NCBI GenBank assembly: GCA_017458585.1
Contig: JAFTAJ010000014.1
Location: 62,001-126,000 of the forward strand
Source of the DNA: Bacteroidaceae bacterium
Lineage (GTDB): Bacteria; Bacteroidota; Bacteroidia; Bacteroidales; Bacteroidaceae
DNA: 64,000 nt
Direction: 5' to 3'
This document shows, one piece after another, positions 8,960-17,543 of the stretch; within the stretch, counting starts at the first letter, position 1, and each line of letters opens with the position of its first letter. The position numbers and the translations under genes were made by a program. The notes under the pieces are model-generated. The model worked only from the letters and a program-made list of their open reading frames with translations. It was not told where the DNA came from and searched no databases.

Positions 8960-10264
8960 ATGAAACTTAACAAAAAGAAGACAATTACTTATGCAATAAT
9001 TGCTGCAGTAGTGTTGATAGCACTGCTATTCCTTTTTGGCGGCAAGAACAGCATGCCCAAGGTGGAGTATGTGATGGCCAAGGTTGAGACTACCGACATC
9101 AGTACCACCGTTACGGCTACCGGCACCATAGAACCCGTTACCTCGGTGGATGTGGGTACTCAGGTCAGTGGTATCGTAAGCAAGTTGTATGTTGATTACA
9201 ACAGCGTGGTAAAGGCCGGCCAGGTGATAGCCGAGCTTGACAAAAGCAACCTCACCAGTGAACTCAACAGCGCTCGCGCTAATCTGGCCTCTGCCAAGGC
9301 GAGCCTAGCTAGTCTGGAGTCGGAGCTCAGCTACCAGAAGGAGAACTATCAACGCCAAAAGACGCTGCACGACAAGGGTCTCATTAGCGACGATGCCTTC
9401 GATCAGGCATACAAGAGCTATGTGCAGTCAACGCAGAGCGTTAGCCAACAGCGCCAGATGGTGGTGCAGAGCGGTGAGAATGTTAAGAAGGCCACCACCA
9501 ACCTTGGCTACGCCACCATCACCAGTCCTATCGACGGCGTGGTGCTCAGCAAGGAGGTTGAGGAGGGTCAGACGGTTGCTGCCAGCTTCAATACCCCTAC
9601 GCTGTTTAAGATTGCCCGCGACCTCACCGATATGCGCGTGATTGCTGATGTTGACGAGGCTGACATAGGCACTGTGCAGGTAAGCCAGCGTGTGGAGTTC
9701 ACCGTTGATGCCTATCCCGACGATGTGTTTGAGGGACAAGTAACCCAGGTGCGCCAGCAGGCCACTACGGAGAACAATGTGGTGACATATCAGGTTGTTA
9801 TCTCCGCTCCCAATGAGGATCTCAAACTCAAGCCTGGTCTCACAGCCAATGTCACTATCTACACCTCCGAGAAGAAGGGCGTGCTTGCCATCCCGTCAAA
9901 GGCCTTGCGCTTTGCTCCCAATGAGGCACTGATAGCTGACGACGAGACGATAGAAAACAAAGATGTGCCAGTGAAGGTTTGGATGAAGGACGGCAAGGTG
10001 TTCAAGGCACTGCCCATCGTTACGGGTCTCACCAACGGCACTGTTACTGAAGTGGTTAGCGGACTGAAGGAAGGCCAGGAGATAATCAGCGAGTTTGTGA
10101 TGCATGGCGAGGATGAGGCAATGGGCGACGGCAATCCATTTATGCCGAAGTTCAAGAATCGTAACGCCGATAAGAAGCAGGGCGCATCTTCTGGTTCAGG
10201 CGGCGCATCCGCAGGTCAGGGCGGCGCATCCGGCAACAGCAAACCCGCAGCTCCAAAGCAATAA
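8960..10264 (+). CDS. MacA/HlyD-type periplasmic adaptor (RND/ABC efflux membrane fusion protein)
   Basis: 434 residues. One N-terminal membrane anchor (about residues 10-27, ITYAIIAAVVLIALLFLFGG) is followed by a lipoyl/barrel-sandwich half (VDVGTQVSGIVSKLYVDYNS), an alpha-helical hairpin rich in Ala/Ser/Glu (about residues 95-165), the second lipoyl half (TSPIDGVVLSKEVEEGQTV) and a beta-barrel domain. The tail (about 405-434) is low-complexity Gly/Ala/Ser and probably disordered. The protein should bridge the MacB-like pump and TolC. The ATPase gene starts 7 bp downstream. Confidence 0.93.
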   Translation: MKLNKKKTITYAIIAAVVLIALLFLFGGKNSMPKVEYVMAKVETTDISTTVTATGTIEPVTSVDVGTQVSGIVSKLYVDYNSVVKAGQVIAELDKSNLTSELNSARANLASAKASLASLESELSYQKENYQRQKTLHDKGLISDDAFDQAYKSYVQSTQSVSQQRQMVVQSGENVKKATTNLGYATITSPIDGVVLSKEVEEGQTVAASFNTPTLFKIARDLTDMRVIADVDEADIGTVQVSQRVEFTVDAYPDDVFEGQVTQVRQQATTENNVVTYQVVISAPNEDLKLKPGLTANVTIYTSEKKGVLAIPSKALRFAPNEALIADDETIENKDVPVKVWMKDGKVFKALPIVTGLTNGTVTEVVSGLKEGQEIISEFVMHGEDEAMGDGNPFMPKFKNRNADKKQGASSGSGGASAGQGGASGNSKPAAPKQ

Positions 10265-10271
10265 CACTCAG

Positions 10272-11024
10272 ATGGAAGAGAGAAAAGTAGTAATAGAGCT
10301 CGACAAGGTCAGACGCGACTTTAAGGTAGGCGAGGAGATAGTCCACGCCTTGCGCGGAGTCACCTTCAAGATTTACGAAGGTGAGTTCGTGACCATCATG
10401 GGCTCCTCCGGCTCAGGCAAGAGTACACTGCTCAACCAGTTGGGATGTCTCGACACACCCACCAGCGGCGAATATTTCCTTGACGGAATCCCTGTGCGCA
10501 AGATGAAGAAGAACGAACGTGCCTTGCTTCGCAACCGCAAGATAGGCTTCGTCTTCCAGAACTATAATCTGTTGCCTAAGACTACGGCGGTGGAGAATGT
10601 GGAACTGCCGTTGATGTACAACAGCCGTTATTCTGCCCGCCAGCGAAAGGAAGCAGCCATCGAGGCACTAAAGGCAGTCGGGCTTGGTGACCGTCTCTAC
10701 CATAAGAGCAACCAGATGAGTGGTGGACAGATGCAGCGCGTTGCCATAGCCCGTGCACTCGTCAACAACCCTACCATCATTCTCGCTGACGAAGCCACGG
10801 GTAACCTCGACACGCGAACTTCCTTCGAGATGCTTGTGCTGTTCCAAAAGCTCTACAATGAAGGGCGCACCATCATTTTCGTTACTCATAATCCCGAGAT
10901 AGCAAGATACTCCAGCCGCAATATCACACTGCGCGACGGCAAGATACGTGAGGATGTCGTTAATACCGATATCCAGTCCGCAGCCGAGGCTCTCGCAGCG
11001 TTGCCCGTAAATCAAGACGATTGA
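10272..11024 (+). CDS. MacB/LolD-type ABC transporter ATP-binding protein
   Basis: 250-residue nucleotide-binding subunit. It has Walker [10 protein letters not shown], a Q-loop in [12 protein letters not shown], the signature [15 protein letters not shown], Walker [14 protein letters not shown] and an H-switch in IIFVTHNPE. The start [17 protein letters not shown] fits the family. An upstream in-frame extension would overlap the adaptor gene. In MacB of Proteobacteria the ATPase and permease are fused. Here they are separate genes, as is common in Bacteroidota, but they are split by an unrelated AT-rich gene and its repeat-rich flanks. Confidence 0.95.
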   Translation: MEERKVVIELDKVRRDFKVGEEIVHALRGVTFKIYEGEFVTIMGSSGSGKSTLLNQLGCLDTPTSGEYFLDGIPVRKMKKNERALLRNRKIGFVFQNYNLLPKTTAVENVELPLMYNSRYSARQRKEAAIEALKAVGLGDRLYHKSNQMSGGQMQRVAIARALVNNPTIILADEATGNLDTRTSFEMLVLFQKLYNEGRTIIFVTHNPEIARYSSRNITLRDGKIREDVVNTDIQSAAEALAALPVNQDD

Positions 11025-11027
11025 TAC

Positions 11028-11066
11028 TATGTAAAATGTTATATGTAAAATGTAATAATTACATAA
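11028..11066. repeat. AT-rich left flank of the four-helix-bundle gene
   Basis: Contains two TATGTAAAATG words. The copy ATATGTAAAATGT at 11041-11053 is a perfect 13-bp inverted match to 11479-11491 on the other side of the next gene. ATTACATAA at 11058-11066 is a 9-bp direct repeat of 11490-11498. Confidence 0.8.
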
Positions 11067-11450
11067 ATGAACGATAAAGACAGATATAGTGATTTCTTTA
11101 AGGAAAAATGTATGTGTTTTTCTATCAGGATAGTTAAGTTGTATAATTATCTGAGAGATAAGAAAAAAGAAACAACTATATCTAAACAACTTCTACGATG
11201 TGGAACGAGCATAGGTGCAAATTATGCCGAAGCATTAAATGGTATTAGTGAAGCTGATTTTCTTGCCAAGTGTTATATTGCATTAAAGGAGGCAAATGAA
11301 TCACAATATTGGATAGAATTACTATATCGAACTGAATATTTGACAGAAAAAGAATACCAGTCGCTAATATATGATTGTGAGGAATTAATTAAACTGTTAA
11401 CTAGTAGCATAAAAACAATTAAACAAAAGAATATTCGCGGGTCTTCTTAA
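11067..11450 (+). CDS. Four-helix-bundle protein (23S rRNA intervening-sequence protein family)
   Basis: 127 residues of the S23/IVS-protein family, a helical bundle first known from ORFs inside intervening sequences of bacterial 23S rRNA and related in fold to Avd of diversity-generating retroelements. Family marks are FSIRIVKLYNYL, QLLRCGTSIGANYAEA, SEADFLAKCYIALKEANE and a C-terminal helix EELIKLLTSSIKTIK. It is much more AT-rich than its neighbours, interrupts the MacB ATPase-permease pair, and has a 13-bp inverted repeat on its two sides. This looks like a late insertion. No reverse transcriptase or rRNA is nearby. Its molecular function is not known. Confidence 0.85.
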   Translation: MNDKDRYSDFFKEKCMCFSIRIVKLYNYLRDKKKETTISKQLLRCGTSIGANYAEALNGISEADFLAKCYIALKEANESQYWIELLYRTEYLTEKEYQSLIYDCEELIKLLTSSIKTIKQKNIRGSS

Positions 11451-11498
11451 ACATTTCACATTTCACATTTCACATTTCACATTTTACATATTACATAA
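11451..11498. repeat. CACATTT tandem array, right flank of the four-helix-bundle gene
   Basis: About five heptamers of CACATTT type, ending in ACATTTTACATAT (11479-11491), the inverted partner of 11041-11053, and in ATTACATAA (11490-11498), the direct repeat of 11058-11066. The permease start codon follows at 11504. Confidence 0.85.
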
Positions 11499-11503
11499 TA
11501 TAG

Positions 11504-12721
11504 ATGAATTATTTGAATCTGTTAAAAGTTGCCGTCAAGGCAATAGCCAGCAATAAGTTCCGCTCGTTCCTCTCAATGCTCGGAATTATTATAGGTGTGG
11601 CTGCCGTAATCATAATGATGGCTATAGGGCAGGGCTCCAAGGAGAGCGTGCGCCAGAACATCAGCCAGATGGGTACCAACCTTATCATGGTGCGCCCGGG
11701 GGCCGATATGCGTGGTGGCGTAAGGCAGGACCCCTCTGCCATGCAGACCCTTAAGCAGGATGACTACGAGGCCATCGTGCAGAATAAGAAATATGTCACC
11801 TATGTCAGCCCCGAGGTCAGCGCCGGCGGGCAGGTAATCTATGGAGCCAATAACACTACCACTACCATCTATGGCGAGAGCCTCGAATACTTCGACATCA
11901 AACAGTGGACCGTAGAGCAGGGCGACAGCTTCTCCGAAGAGGACATACGTAAGGCCGCCAAGGTATGCGTGGTCGGCAAGACCATTATCGACGAGCTGAT
12001 GCCTAATGTCGGCGAACCGCTGGGCAAGACCATCCGCTTTAAGGCCATCCCCTTCCGCATCATCGGCGTGCTCAAGAGTAAGGGCTACAACTCATGGGGC
12101 ATGGATCAGGACAATGTCATCATCGCGCCCTACACCACCGTCATGAAGCGTATCCTGGCGCAGACCTACTTCAGTGGCATCAACTGCTCCGCCATCACCG
12201 AAGAGCTCACCGACAATGCCATCGATGAGCTTACCGACATACTCCGGCAGCGCCACAAGATAAAGGACGGCGAAGAAGACGATTTCACTATCCGTTCGCA
12301 GCAGGAGATGATGGACACCATGTCGAGCACAATGGACTCCATCACGATTATCCTGGTCGTGGCTGCCGCCTTCTCGCTCATTGTGGCAGGTATCGGTATC
12401 ATGAATATCATGCTCGTCAGTGTCACCGAGCGCACCAAGGAGATTGGTCTGCGCATGTCGGTGGGCGCCCGAGGCATCGATATCAGCAGCCAGTTCCTAA
12501 TAGAGAGTATAATGATTAGTGTCACGGGTGGCGTGCTGGGCATACTGGTGGGCTGGCTGGGCACCGTCATCTGCGCCAATTTCGGCTTGCCCGTCAGCAT
12601 ACCGATGTGGAGCATCTTCCTTAGCTTCGCGGTCTGCACTGTCATCGGCATCCTGTTTGGCTTCTTCCCCGCCAAGAAGGCCGCTACCATGGATCCCATC
12701 GAGGCTATACGCTACGAGTAG
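11504..12721 (+). CDS. MacB-type ABC transporter permease (FtsX family)
   Basis: 405 residues. One N-terminal membrane span (about 20-42, FLSMLGIIIGVAAVIIMMAI) is followed by a large periplasmic MacB core domain (about 45-270) and three C-terminal FtsX spans (around 283-305, 330-355 and 368-390). The cytosolic loop SVTERTKEIGLRMSVGAR couples to the ATPase. The ending AATMDPIEAIRYE is typical of MacB permeases. It works with the ATPase at 10272, the adaptor at 8960 and the TolC protein at 7550. Confidence 0.95.
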   Translation: MNYLNLLKVAVKAIASNKFRSFLSMLGIIIGVAAVIIMMAIGQGSKESVRQNISQMGTNLIMVRPGADMRGGVRQDPSAMQTLKQDDYEAIVQNKKYVTYVSPEVSAGGQVIYGANNTTTTIYGESLEYFDIKQWTVEQGDSFSEEDIRKAAKVCVVGKTIIDELMPNVGEPLGKTIRFKAIPFRIIGVLKSKGYNSWGMDQDNVIIAPYTTVMKRILAQTYFSGINCSAITEELTDNAIDELTDILRQRHKIKDGEEDDFTIRSQQEMMDTMSSTMDSITIILVVAAAFSLIVAGIGIMNIMLVSVTERTKEIGLRMSVGARGIDISSQFLIESIMISVTGGVLGILVGWLGTVICANFGLPVSIPMWSIFLSFAVCTVIGILFGFFPAKKAATMDPIEAIRYE

Positions 12722-12728
12722 ATGTGAG

Positions 12729-12762
12729 ATTTGAAGAACTCTTGAACTCTTGACCTCTTGAA
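12729..12762. repeat. CTTGAACT-type spacer repeat
   Basis: Units GAACTCTT, GAACTCTT, GACCTCTT, GAACCCT in tandem. The last unit appears to supply the TTG start codon of the amylase gene. The same words occur at 23028-23098. Confidence 0.75.
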
Positions 12763-14419
12763 CCCTAAGATAGTTATATACCAGCTCTTGCCGAGACTGT
12801 TTGGCAACAGGGTGACCAATCCTGTGTTCAACGGCAGCAAGGAGCAGAACGGCTGTGGGCGTATCAACGACCTCACCCTCCTGGCGCTCCGCAAGATAAA
12901 GGCGATGGGCGTGACACATATCTGGCCGACGGGTCTGCTGGAGCACTCCACGCAGACCGATTACTCCGCCTACGGCATACCCCGTGACCATAGCGCCATG
13001 GTAAAAGGTCGAGCTGGCTCACCTTACGCTATCAAGGACTATTACAGTATTGACCCCGACCTCGCCACCCGCCCCGACAAGCGAATGGCGGAGTTTGAGG
13101 CTCTGCTGGCGCGAGTACACAAGGCGGAGATGAAGCTGGTGATGGACTTCGTGCCCAACCATGTGAGCCGTCAGTATCGCGGTGACCTCGGCAAGAAAGA
13201 CAACACCCTGCAGGCGTTCAGTCCGCAAAACAATTTCTATTATATCCCGGGCCAACGCCTGGCGTGCCGCTTCGATATGACGGGCACCGAGACAGAGCCC
13301 TACCGCGAGATGCCTGCTAAGGCCACGGGCAACGACTGTTTCAGTGCGCAGCCCGACCGCAACGACTGGTATGAGACCGTCAAGCTTAACTACGGTGTCG
13401 ATTACTGTGCCGGTGGGGTGAAGCACTTCACTCCCGTGCCCGACACATGGCACAAGATGTTGCAAATACTGCGTTTCTGGGCTGCAAAAGGCGTTGATGC
13501 CTTTCGCTGCGATATGGCGGAGATGGTGCCGGTGGAGTTCTGGGACTGGGCTCTGCGCCAGGTGAAGGATGAGTTTCCGCAGGTGCAGTTTATTGGCGAG
13601 GTGTATAACCCGAGCCTTTATCGCGAGTTTATCTACCGCGCACACTTCGATTACCTATACGATAAGGTGGGACTCTACGACTGCCTGCGCTCAGTGATAA
13701 GGCAGGAGCGCGGTGCGGGCGACATCACTGGATGCTGGCAGAGTGTGGACGACATACGCAGCCACATGCTCTACTTTCTGGAGAATCACGACGAGCAGCG
13801 ACTGGCCAGCGATTTCTTTGCTGGCGATGGCCGCAAGGGAATTCCGGCTCTCGCCGTCGAGGCTCTGATGGGCGGTAATCCCTTTATGCTTTATTTCGGC
13901 CAGGAGTTTGGCGAGCGGGGAATGGAGCGCGAGGGCTTCAGCGGCGAGGACGGGCGCACCACCATCTTCGACTACTGGCGTGTACCAACGGTGCAGCAGT
14001 GGTGGAACGGTGGCAAGTGTTGCTCAAAGCATATCGATGCCGACGCCCGCAGTCTCTACACGCAGTACAAAAAGATACTGCGTCTCGCCACCTCTGAGGA
14101 GGCATTCACCGATGGCAAGTTCTACGACCTCCAGTATGTGAACTATGACAATGCCCTTATGGACCCCAACCGTGTCTATGCCTTCATGCGCTCCGCTGCC
14201 GACAGCCACTGGCTGGTGGTGTGCAACTTCAGTGACAGCGAGCGCGAGGTGGGAGTCAACATACCGCAGCATGCCCTGGACTTTATGCAGATTATGCCCG
14301 CCACCTATGAGGCCCACGACATCCTGAGTGGCAAACGCTACGCTCTGACCATGTCCCCTCAGCAGCCCGCCCTGGTTAGGGTAGGGGCGTGGAGCGCAGC
14401 AATACTCAATCTGAATTAA
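12758..14419 (+). CDS. Glycoside hydrolase family 13 alpha-amylase-type protein
   Basis: 553 residues with a (beta/alpha)8 GH13 catalytic domain. Expected residues are visible: VMDFVPNHVSR (region I), AFRCDMAEM with the nucleophile Asp (II), GEVYNPSLY with the acid/base Glu (III) and FLENHDEQRL (IV). A C-terminal beta domain follows from about residue 460. No signal peptide is visible, so a cytosolic enzyme acting on maltodextrin or glycogen is likely. The start is a TTG inside the preceding repeat. The next ATG is far into the domain, and the N-terminus PKIVIYQLLPRLFGN supports the TTG. No SusC/SusD genes accompany it. Confidence 0.9.
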   Translation: MNPKIVIYQLLPRLFGNRVTNPVFNGSKEQNGCGRINDLTLLALRKIKAMGVTHIWPTGLLEHSTQTDYSAYGIPRDHSAMVKGRAGSPYAIKDYYSIDPDLATRPDKRMAEFEALLARVHKAEMKLVMDFVPNHVSRQYRGDLGKKDNTLQAFSPQNNFYYIPGQRLACRFDMTGTETEPYREMPAKATGNDCFSAQPDRNDWYETVKLNYGVDYCAGGVKHFTPVPDTWHKMLQILRFWAAKGVDAFRCDMAEMVPVEFWDWALRQVKDEFPQVQFIGEVYNPSLYREFIYRAHFDYLYDKVGLYDCLRSVIRQERGAGDITGCWQSVDDIRSHMLYFLENHDEQRLASDFFAGDGRKGIPALAVEALMGGNPFMLYFGQEFGERGMEREGFSGEDGRTTIFDYWRVPTVQQWWNGGKCCSKHIDADARSLYTQYKKILRLATSEEAFTDGKFYDLQYVNYDNALMDPNRVYAFMRSAADSHWLVVCNFSDSEREVGVNIPQHALDFMQIMPATYEAHDILSGKRYALTMSPQQPALVRVGAWSAAILNLN

Positions 14420-14449
14420 CCCTTAACCCTTAACCCTTAACCCTTAACC
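14418..14449. repeat. (CCCTTAA)n spacer array
   Basis: Four and a half tandem CCCTTAA heptamers directly after the amylase stop, ending 5 bp before the nitroreductase start. A short version (CTTAACCCTTAA) occurs before the acyltransferase gene near 35407-35418. Confidence 0.9.
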
Positions 14450-14454
14450 TTTAT

Positions 14455-14979
14455 ATGTCATTCAAAGAATTAGCACAAAGGAGGCGCAGCATCCGCACCT
14501 TCACCGAACAGCCCATTACCCAAGAGCAGCGCAAGCAATTGATGACCGCCGCACTGATGGCCCCCACAGGCAAGAACTGCAGGGCGTGGGAGTTTATCCT
14601 CGTTGACGACAAAGAGAAATTGCAGCTCCTCTCAGAGAGCAAAGCCAATGGTGCACAGCTTATTGCCGGTGCGCCGCTGGCGGTGATAGTCACTGTTGAC
14701 AAGGAAGCCAGCGAGACATGGGTGGAGGATGCCAGTGTGGCCTGCACCATGCTCATGCTGCAGGCAGAGGACATGGGGCTCGGCTCCTGCTGGGTGGAGA
14801 TGGCCGGTCGCAAGCGCGAGGACGGCACTCTGGCGGAAGATATCATCCGTGAGGCGTTTGGCATCCCTGGCCAGTATGGTGTGCTGGCGGTGGTGGCCGT
14901 AGGCTACAAGGCTCAGGAGCGCAAGCCGCAGAATGAAGACAAACTCCTGTGGGAGAAGGTGCATGTCAACAAGTGGTAA
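14455..14979 (+). CDS. Nitroreductase family protein
   Basis: 174-residue FMN-dependent oxidoreductase of the nitroreductase superfamily. The N-terminal FMN phosphate-binding motif is RRRSIRTFTEQPI. AALMAPTGKNCRAWEFILV is the usual active-site helix start, and a C-terminal MGLGSCWVEMAGRK segment contributes to the flavin site. The length is at the short end of the family. Physiological substrates of such enzymes are rarely predictable. The ATG at 14455 lies just after the CCCTTAA array, with no strong Shine-Dalgarno, as is common in Bacteroidota. Confidence 0.9.
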   Translation: MSFKELAQRRRSIRTFTEQPITQEQRKQLMTAALMAPTGKNCRAWEFILVDDKEKLQLLSESKANGAQLIAGAPLAVIVTVDKEASETWVEDASVACTMLMLQAEDMGLGSCWVEMAGRKREDGTLAEDIIREAFGIPGQYGVLAVVAVGYKAQERKPQNEDKLLWEKVHVNKW

Positions 14980-15026
14980 TCTTCAATCTTCAATTTTTCA
15001 ATTTTTCAATTTTTCAATTCTTCAAT
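14980..15026. repeat. TTCAATTT spacer array
   Basis: About five units (TTCAATC, TTCAATTT, TTCAATTT, TTCAATTC, TTCAATG). The start codon of the next gene is formed inside the last unit (CAATG). Confidence 0.85.
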
Positions 15027-15783
15027 GAATATCGTCATTCTCGGATCCGGCAATGTGGCAAGTCACTTGGCTCGTGCCTTCTGTGGTGCGAGTCATAAGG
15101 TCGCGGTGTGGAATCGCAGCGAAACTGCTCTCAAGCAGATAGCTTATGAGCTGGCTTGCCCATGCACCACCGATATGGGGACACTGCCTAAAGATGCGGA
15201 CGCCTATATCATCTCCGTGAAAGATGATGCGGTGGACTCTGTGGCGGAGCAGTTGGCTCACACTTTGGGCAAGACTAAAGCCACCGTGGCCCACACGGCA
15301 GGCAGCCTGCCTAAGAGTCTGCTCGACAAGCATTTTGAGCACGGCGGAGTGCTGTATCCTATGCAGACATTCAGTCGCGACAAGGCTTTGGACTACAGCA
15401 AGATACATTTCTTTGTTGAAGAGCAGGGTGATGTTCTGAAGAGTCTTGCTCTGACCGTGTCAGAGCATGTCTTTAGTCTCACCAGCGAGCAGCGCAAGGT
15501 GCTGCATCTGGCCAGCGTGTTCGCTTGCAATTTTGCCAACCACTGCTACACGATTGCCGAGGATATACTCAGGCAAATAGACATACCATTCTCCACTCTA
15601 CTGCCGCTCATCAATGAGACAACGAGTAAACTGGAAGTGCTGTCGCCTCGCGAGGCACAGACGGGCCCTGCTGTGAGAGAGGATGACACAGTGCTCGGCA
15701 GCCAGATACATCTGCTCGACACTCGGCCCGACCTCCGCGACATCTACATCCGTATGAGCAACAGTATCATTAATTATAAATAG
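15025..15783 (+). CDS. Rossmann-like / DUF2520 domain protein (ProC-like NADP-dependent oxidoreductase fold)
   Basis: 252 residues. The N-terminus has a dinucleotide-binding motif GSGNVASHLA followed by VWNRSE at the end of the second strand, which suggests NADP preference. The DUF2520 helical domain starts near residue 110 (YPMQTFSR is a family signature) and runs to the C-terminus with LASVFACNFANHCY. The family resembles pyrroline-5-carboxylate reductase and 6-phosphogluconate dehydrogenase folds, but its reaction is not established. In Bacteroidales it often sits beside kdsC-like and maf genes, as here. Confidence 0.88.
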   Translation: MNIVILGSGNVASHLARAFCGASHKVAVWNRSETALKQIAYELACPCTTDMGTLPKDADAYIISVKDDAVDSVAEQLAHTLGKTKATVAHTAGSLPKSLLDKHFEHGGVLYPMQTFSRDKALDYSKIHFFVEEQGDVLKSLALTVSEHVFSLTSEQRKVLHLASVFACNFANHCYTIAEDILRQIDIPFSTLLPLINETTSKLEVLSPREAQTGPAVREDDTVLGSQIHLLDTRPDLRDIYIRMSNSIINYK

Positions 15784-15845
15784 ACTATCTACCTCTACCT
15801 ACCTCTATCTACCTCTATCTACCTCTATCTACTTTTATCTACCTT
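15784..15845. repeat. CTATCTACCT spacer array (10-bp period)
   Basis: About six degenerate decamers. The reverse complement of this family (AGGTAGATAG, AGGTAGAAGT) fills spacers at 23512-23664, 29358-29432 and 37232-37268. Confidence 0.88.
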
Positions 15846-15852
15846 ATAAACT

Positions 15853-16371
15853 ATGATTGACTACGACTTGAAGAAGATCAAAGCGTTCGTCTTTGATGTT
15901 GACGGCGTGCTGAGCACAGAGACAATACCCGTGGGACTTGACGGCATACCGCAGCGCAGCGTGAATATTAAGGACGGCTATGCCATACAGCTGGCGGTGA
16001 AACTGGGACTGCACGTGGTTATTATCACTGGCGGTAATTCGCCTGCCATCTCCCGTCGCTACGAAGGCCTCGGAGTGAAGGAGGTTCATCTGTCGGCTGG
16101 CGTAAAGATAGAGAAATACCGCGAGGTGGTGGAGCGTCTTGGCCTCAATGACGAAGAGGTACTCTATATGGGCGACGATATTCCCGACTATGAGGTGATG
16201 CAGGTCTGCGGTCTGCCGTGCTGTCCGCAGGATGCCGCTCCTGAGATACAGGATATCTCGCGCTATGTGTCGCCAAAGACTGGCGGCAACGGATGTGTTC
16301 GCGATGTGATAGAGCAGGTGCTGCGTGCTCAGGACCTGTGGAATATGGACAAGACGGCCTTCGGCTGGTAA
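15853..16371 (+). CDS. kdsC: 3-deoxy-D-manno-octulosonate 8-phosphate phosphatase (KdsC-type HAD)
   Basis: 172-residue HAD phosphatase without a cap domain, which fits KdsC. Motif I is FDVDGVL with the nucleophile Asp15 and Asp17, motif II is IITGGNS, a Lys follows in GVKIEK, and motif IV is YMGDDIPDYEVM. It removes the 8-phosphate from KDO-8-P for lipid A-KDO synthesis. Substrate specificity is assigned from length and motif spacing and could be a related sugar phosphate. It lies between the DUF2520 gene and maf. Confidence 0.88.
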   Translation: MIDYDLKKIKAFVFDVDGVLSTETIPVGLDGIPQRSVNIKDGYAIQLAVKLGLHVVIITGGNSPAISRRYEGLGVKEVHLSAGVKIEKYREVVERLGLNDEEVLYMGDDIPDYEVMQVCGLPCCPQDAAPEIQDISRYVSPKTGGNGCVRDVIEQVLRAQDLWNMDKTAFGW

Positions 16372-16375
16372 AAGA

Positions 16376-16418
16376 AAAACTCACATTTCACATTCCTAAC
16401 TCCTAATTCCTAATTTTA
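16376..16418. repeat. CACATTT/CTAATTC spacer array
   Basis: Heptameric units (TCACATT, TCACATT, CCTAACT, CCTAATT, CCTAATT) between kdsC and maf, the same mixture as at 8899-8952. Confidence 0.82.
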
Positions 16419-16419
16419 C

Positions 16420-16986
16420 ATGTCCACTATCTGGCTTATCAGTCATTCGCCGCGCAGGGTGCAGTTGCTCCGCGACCTCGGTCTGGAGTTCAGCATAGGC
16501 GAGGCACACGTGGAGGAAGTCTATCCCGCGGAGTTGGCTCCCGAGGAGATTCCTGTCTATCTGTCTAAGCTTAAGGCGGATGCCGCCGTGGTGCCGATGA
16601 CTGACGAGACGCTTATCATCACAGCCGACACCATTGTGTGGGCGGAAGGCAAGGTACTGGGCAAGCCCGCTGACGAGGTCGAGGCTCGCGCCATGCTGCA
16701 GTTGCTCAGTGGCAAGACTCATCAGGTGATAACTGGCGTTACGCTCCGCACCAAGGACAGCAGCAAGTCCTTCTACGAGAGCACCGACGTTACTTTTGCC
16801 ACACTTAGCGCAGAGGACATCGATTATTATGTCAGCCACTACCGCCCCTTCGACAAGGCTGGTGCCTATGGCATTCAGGAGTGGATAGGGATGGTTGGCG
16901 TGGAGTCGATAAAAGGATGCTTCTACAATGTGATGGGCCTGCCAGTGCATCGTCTCTACGAGGAAATCCAGGGCTTTTTACATTAA
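16420..16986 (+). CDS. Maf-like nucleotide pyrophosphatase
   Basis: 188 residues. Maf proteins hydrolyse non-canonical or regular NTPs to monophosphates and have been linked to nucleotide-pool sanitation and septum control. The N-terminal SHSPRRVQLLRDLG corresponds to the S-x-R-R motif. ITADTIVW holds the catalytic Asp. GKTHQVITGVTL and the C-terminal GAYGIQEWIG with VMGLPVHRLY are typical. Whether it acts on dTTP/UTP or on m7GTP cannot be decided by eye. Confidence 0.92.
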   Translation: MSTIWLISHSPRRVQLLRDLGLEFSIGEAHVEEVYPAELAPEEIPVYLSKLKADAAVVPMTDETLIITADTIVWAEGKVLGKPADEVEARAMLQLLSGKTHQVITGVTLRTKDSSKSFYESTDVTFATLSAEDIDYYVSHYRPFDKAGAYGIQEWIGMVGVESIKGCFYNVMGLPVHRLYEEIQGFLH

Positions 16987-17024
16987 AAAGGTGCAAAACC
17001 CCCGTTGTTATAAAAAGAAAGTAG

Positions 17025-17032
17025 TATATTCG
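17025..17032 (+). promoter_or_regulatory. -7 promoter box upstream of the small lipoprotein gene
   Basis: TATATTCG followed by CA, a TAnnTTCG variant of the Bacteroidota -7 box, 25 bp before the start codon. A weak GTTG lies 17 bp upstream. Confidence 0.5.
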
Positions 17033-17057
17033 CAACTCAAAAGTTAAGAAAACAGGT

Positions 17058-17543
17058 ATGAAGAATCTATTTGCTATTCTCGCCGTGCTGACTGCCGGCT
17101 TGATATTTGTGTCGTGCGACAATGACGACGATTATAAGGTGGTGCTGCCTCTCTACGAGGACGTGGTGTTCACTCAGCAAGGTGCGCAGGTTAATGCTCG
17201 CAGCATCGTCGCTGGTAAGCAAGTTACTGCCACTCTGGTGCAGGTAAAGAAGGGTAGCGGCATCTATCGCTACAGCTATAAATGGACGGCTGACAGTGAG
17301 CAACTGGGCCTTGCCACCTACGTGAAGGATATGCTGGACAATGCTGACGCTACCTGCACATTCACTCCCTCCACACCGGGCGACTACACGCTGACTATCG
17401 ACGTGGATTATAACTACGGCTCCAGTGGTACTCCCGACAAGCCTTCGTGTGAAATACCCAACGGCTCTGTAGTCTATACCATGGGCGGTGCAATAAAGAG
17501 TCAGGCGAAAATCACCAAACAAATAAGGATAGTGCACCCGTGA
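17058..17543 (+). CDS. Hypothetical lipoprotein with PKD/Ig-like layout
   Basis: 161 residues not assigned to a named family. The N-terminus is a lipoprotein signal (MKNLFAILAVLTAGLIFVSC) followed by an acidic DNDDD stretch, which in Bacteroidota favours surface export. The rest is beta-rich. A segment with FTPSTPGDYTLTIDVDY resembles the last strands of a PKD/Ig-like fold. The stop overlaps the GTG start of the following DUF3472 gene by 4 bp, so the two are probably translated together and may act at the same envelope site. Confidence 0.75.
   Translation: MKNLFAILAVLTAGLIFVSCDNDDDYKVVLPLYEDVVFTQQGAQVNARSIVAGKQVTATLVQVKKGSGIYRYSYKWTADSEQLGLATYVKDMLDNADATCTFTPSTPGDYTLTIDVDYNYGSSGTPDKPSCEIPNGSVVYTMGGAIKSQAKITKQIRIVHP

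Noticed and set aside
11067-11450. Diversity-generating retroelement (Avd-like accessory protein)
   Set aside because: No reverse transcriptase, template repeat or variable repeat was found nearby. The protein fits the general S23 family.
14418-14449. Telomere-like CCCTTAA repeat as a chromosome end
   Set aside because: It is only about 32 bp, sits between two co-directional genes, and is one of several short repeat families in such gaps.
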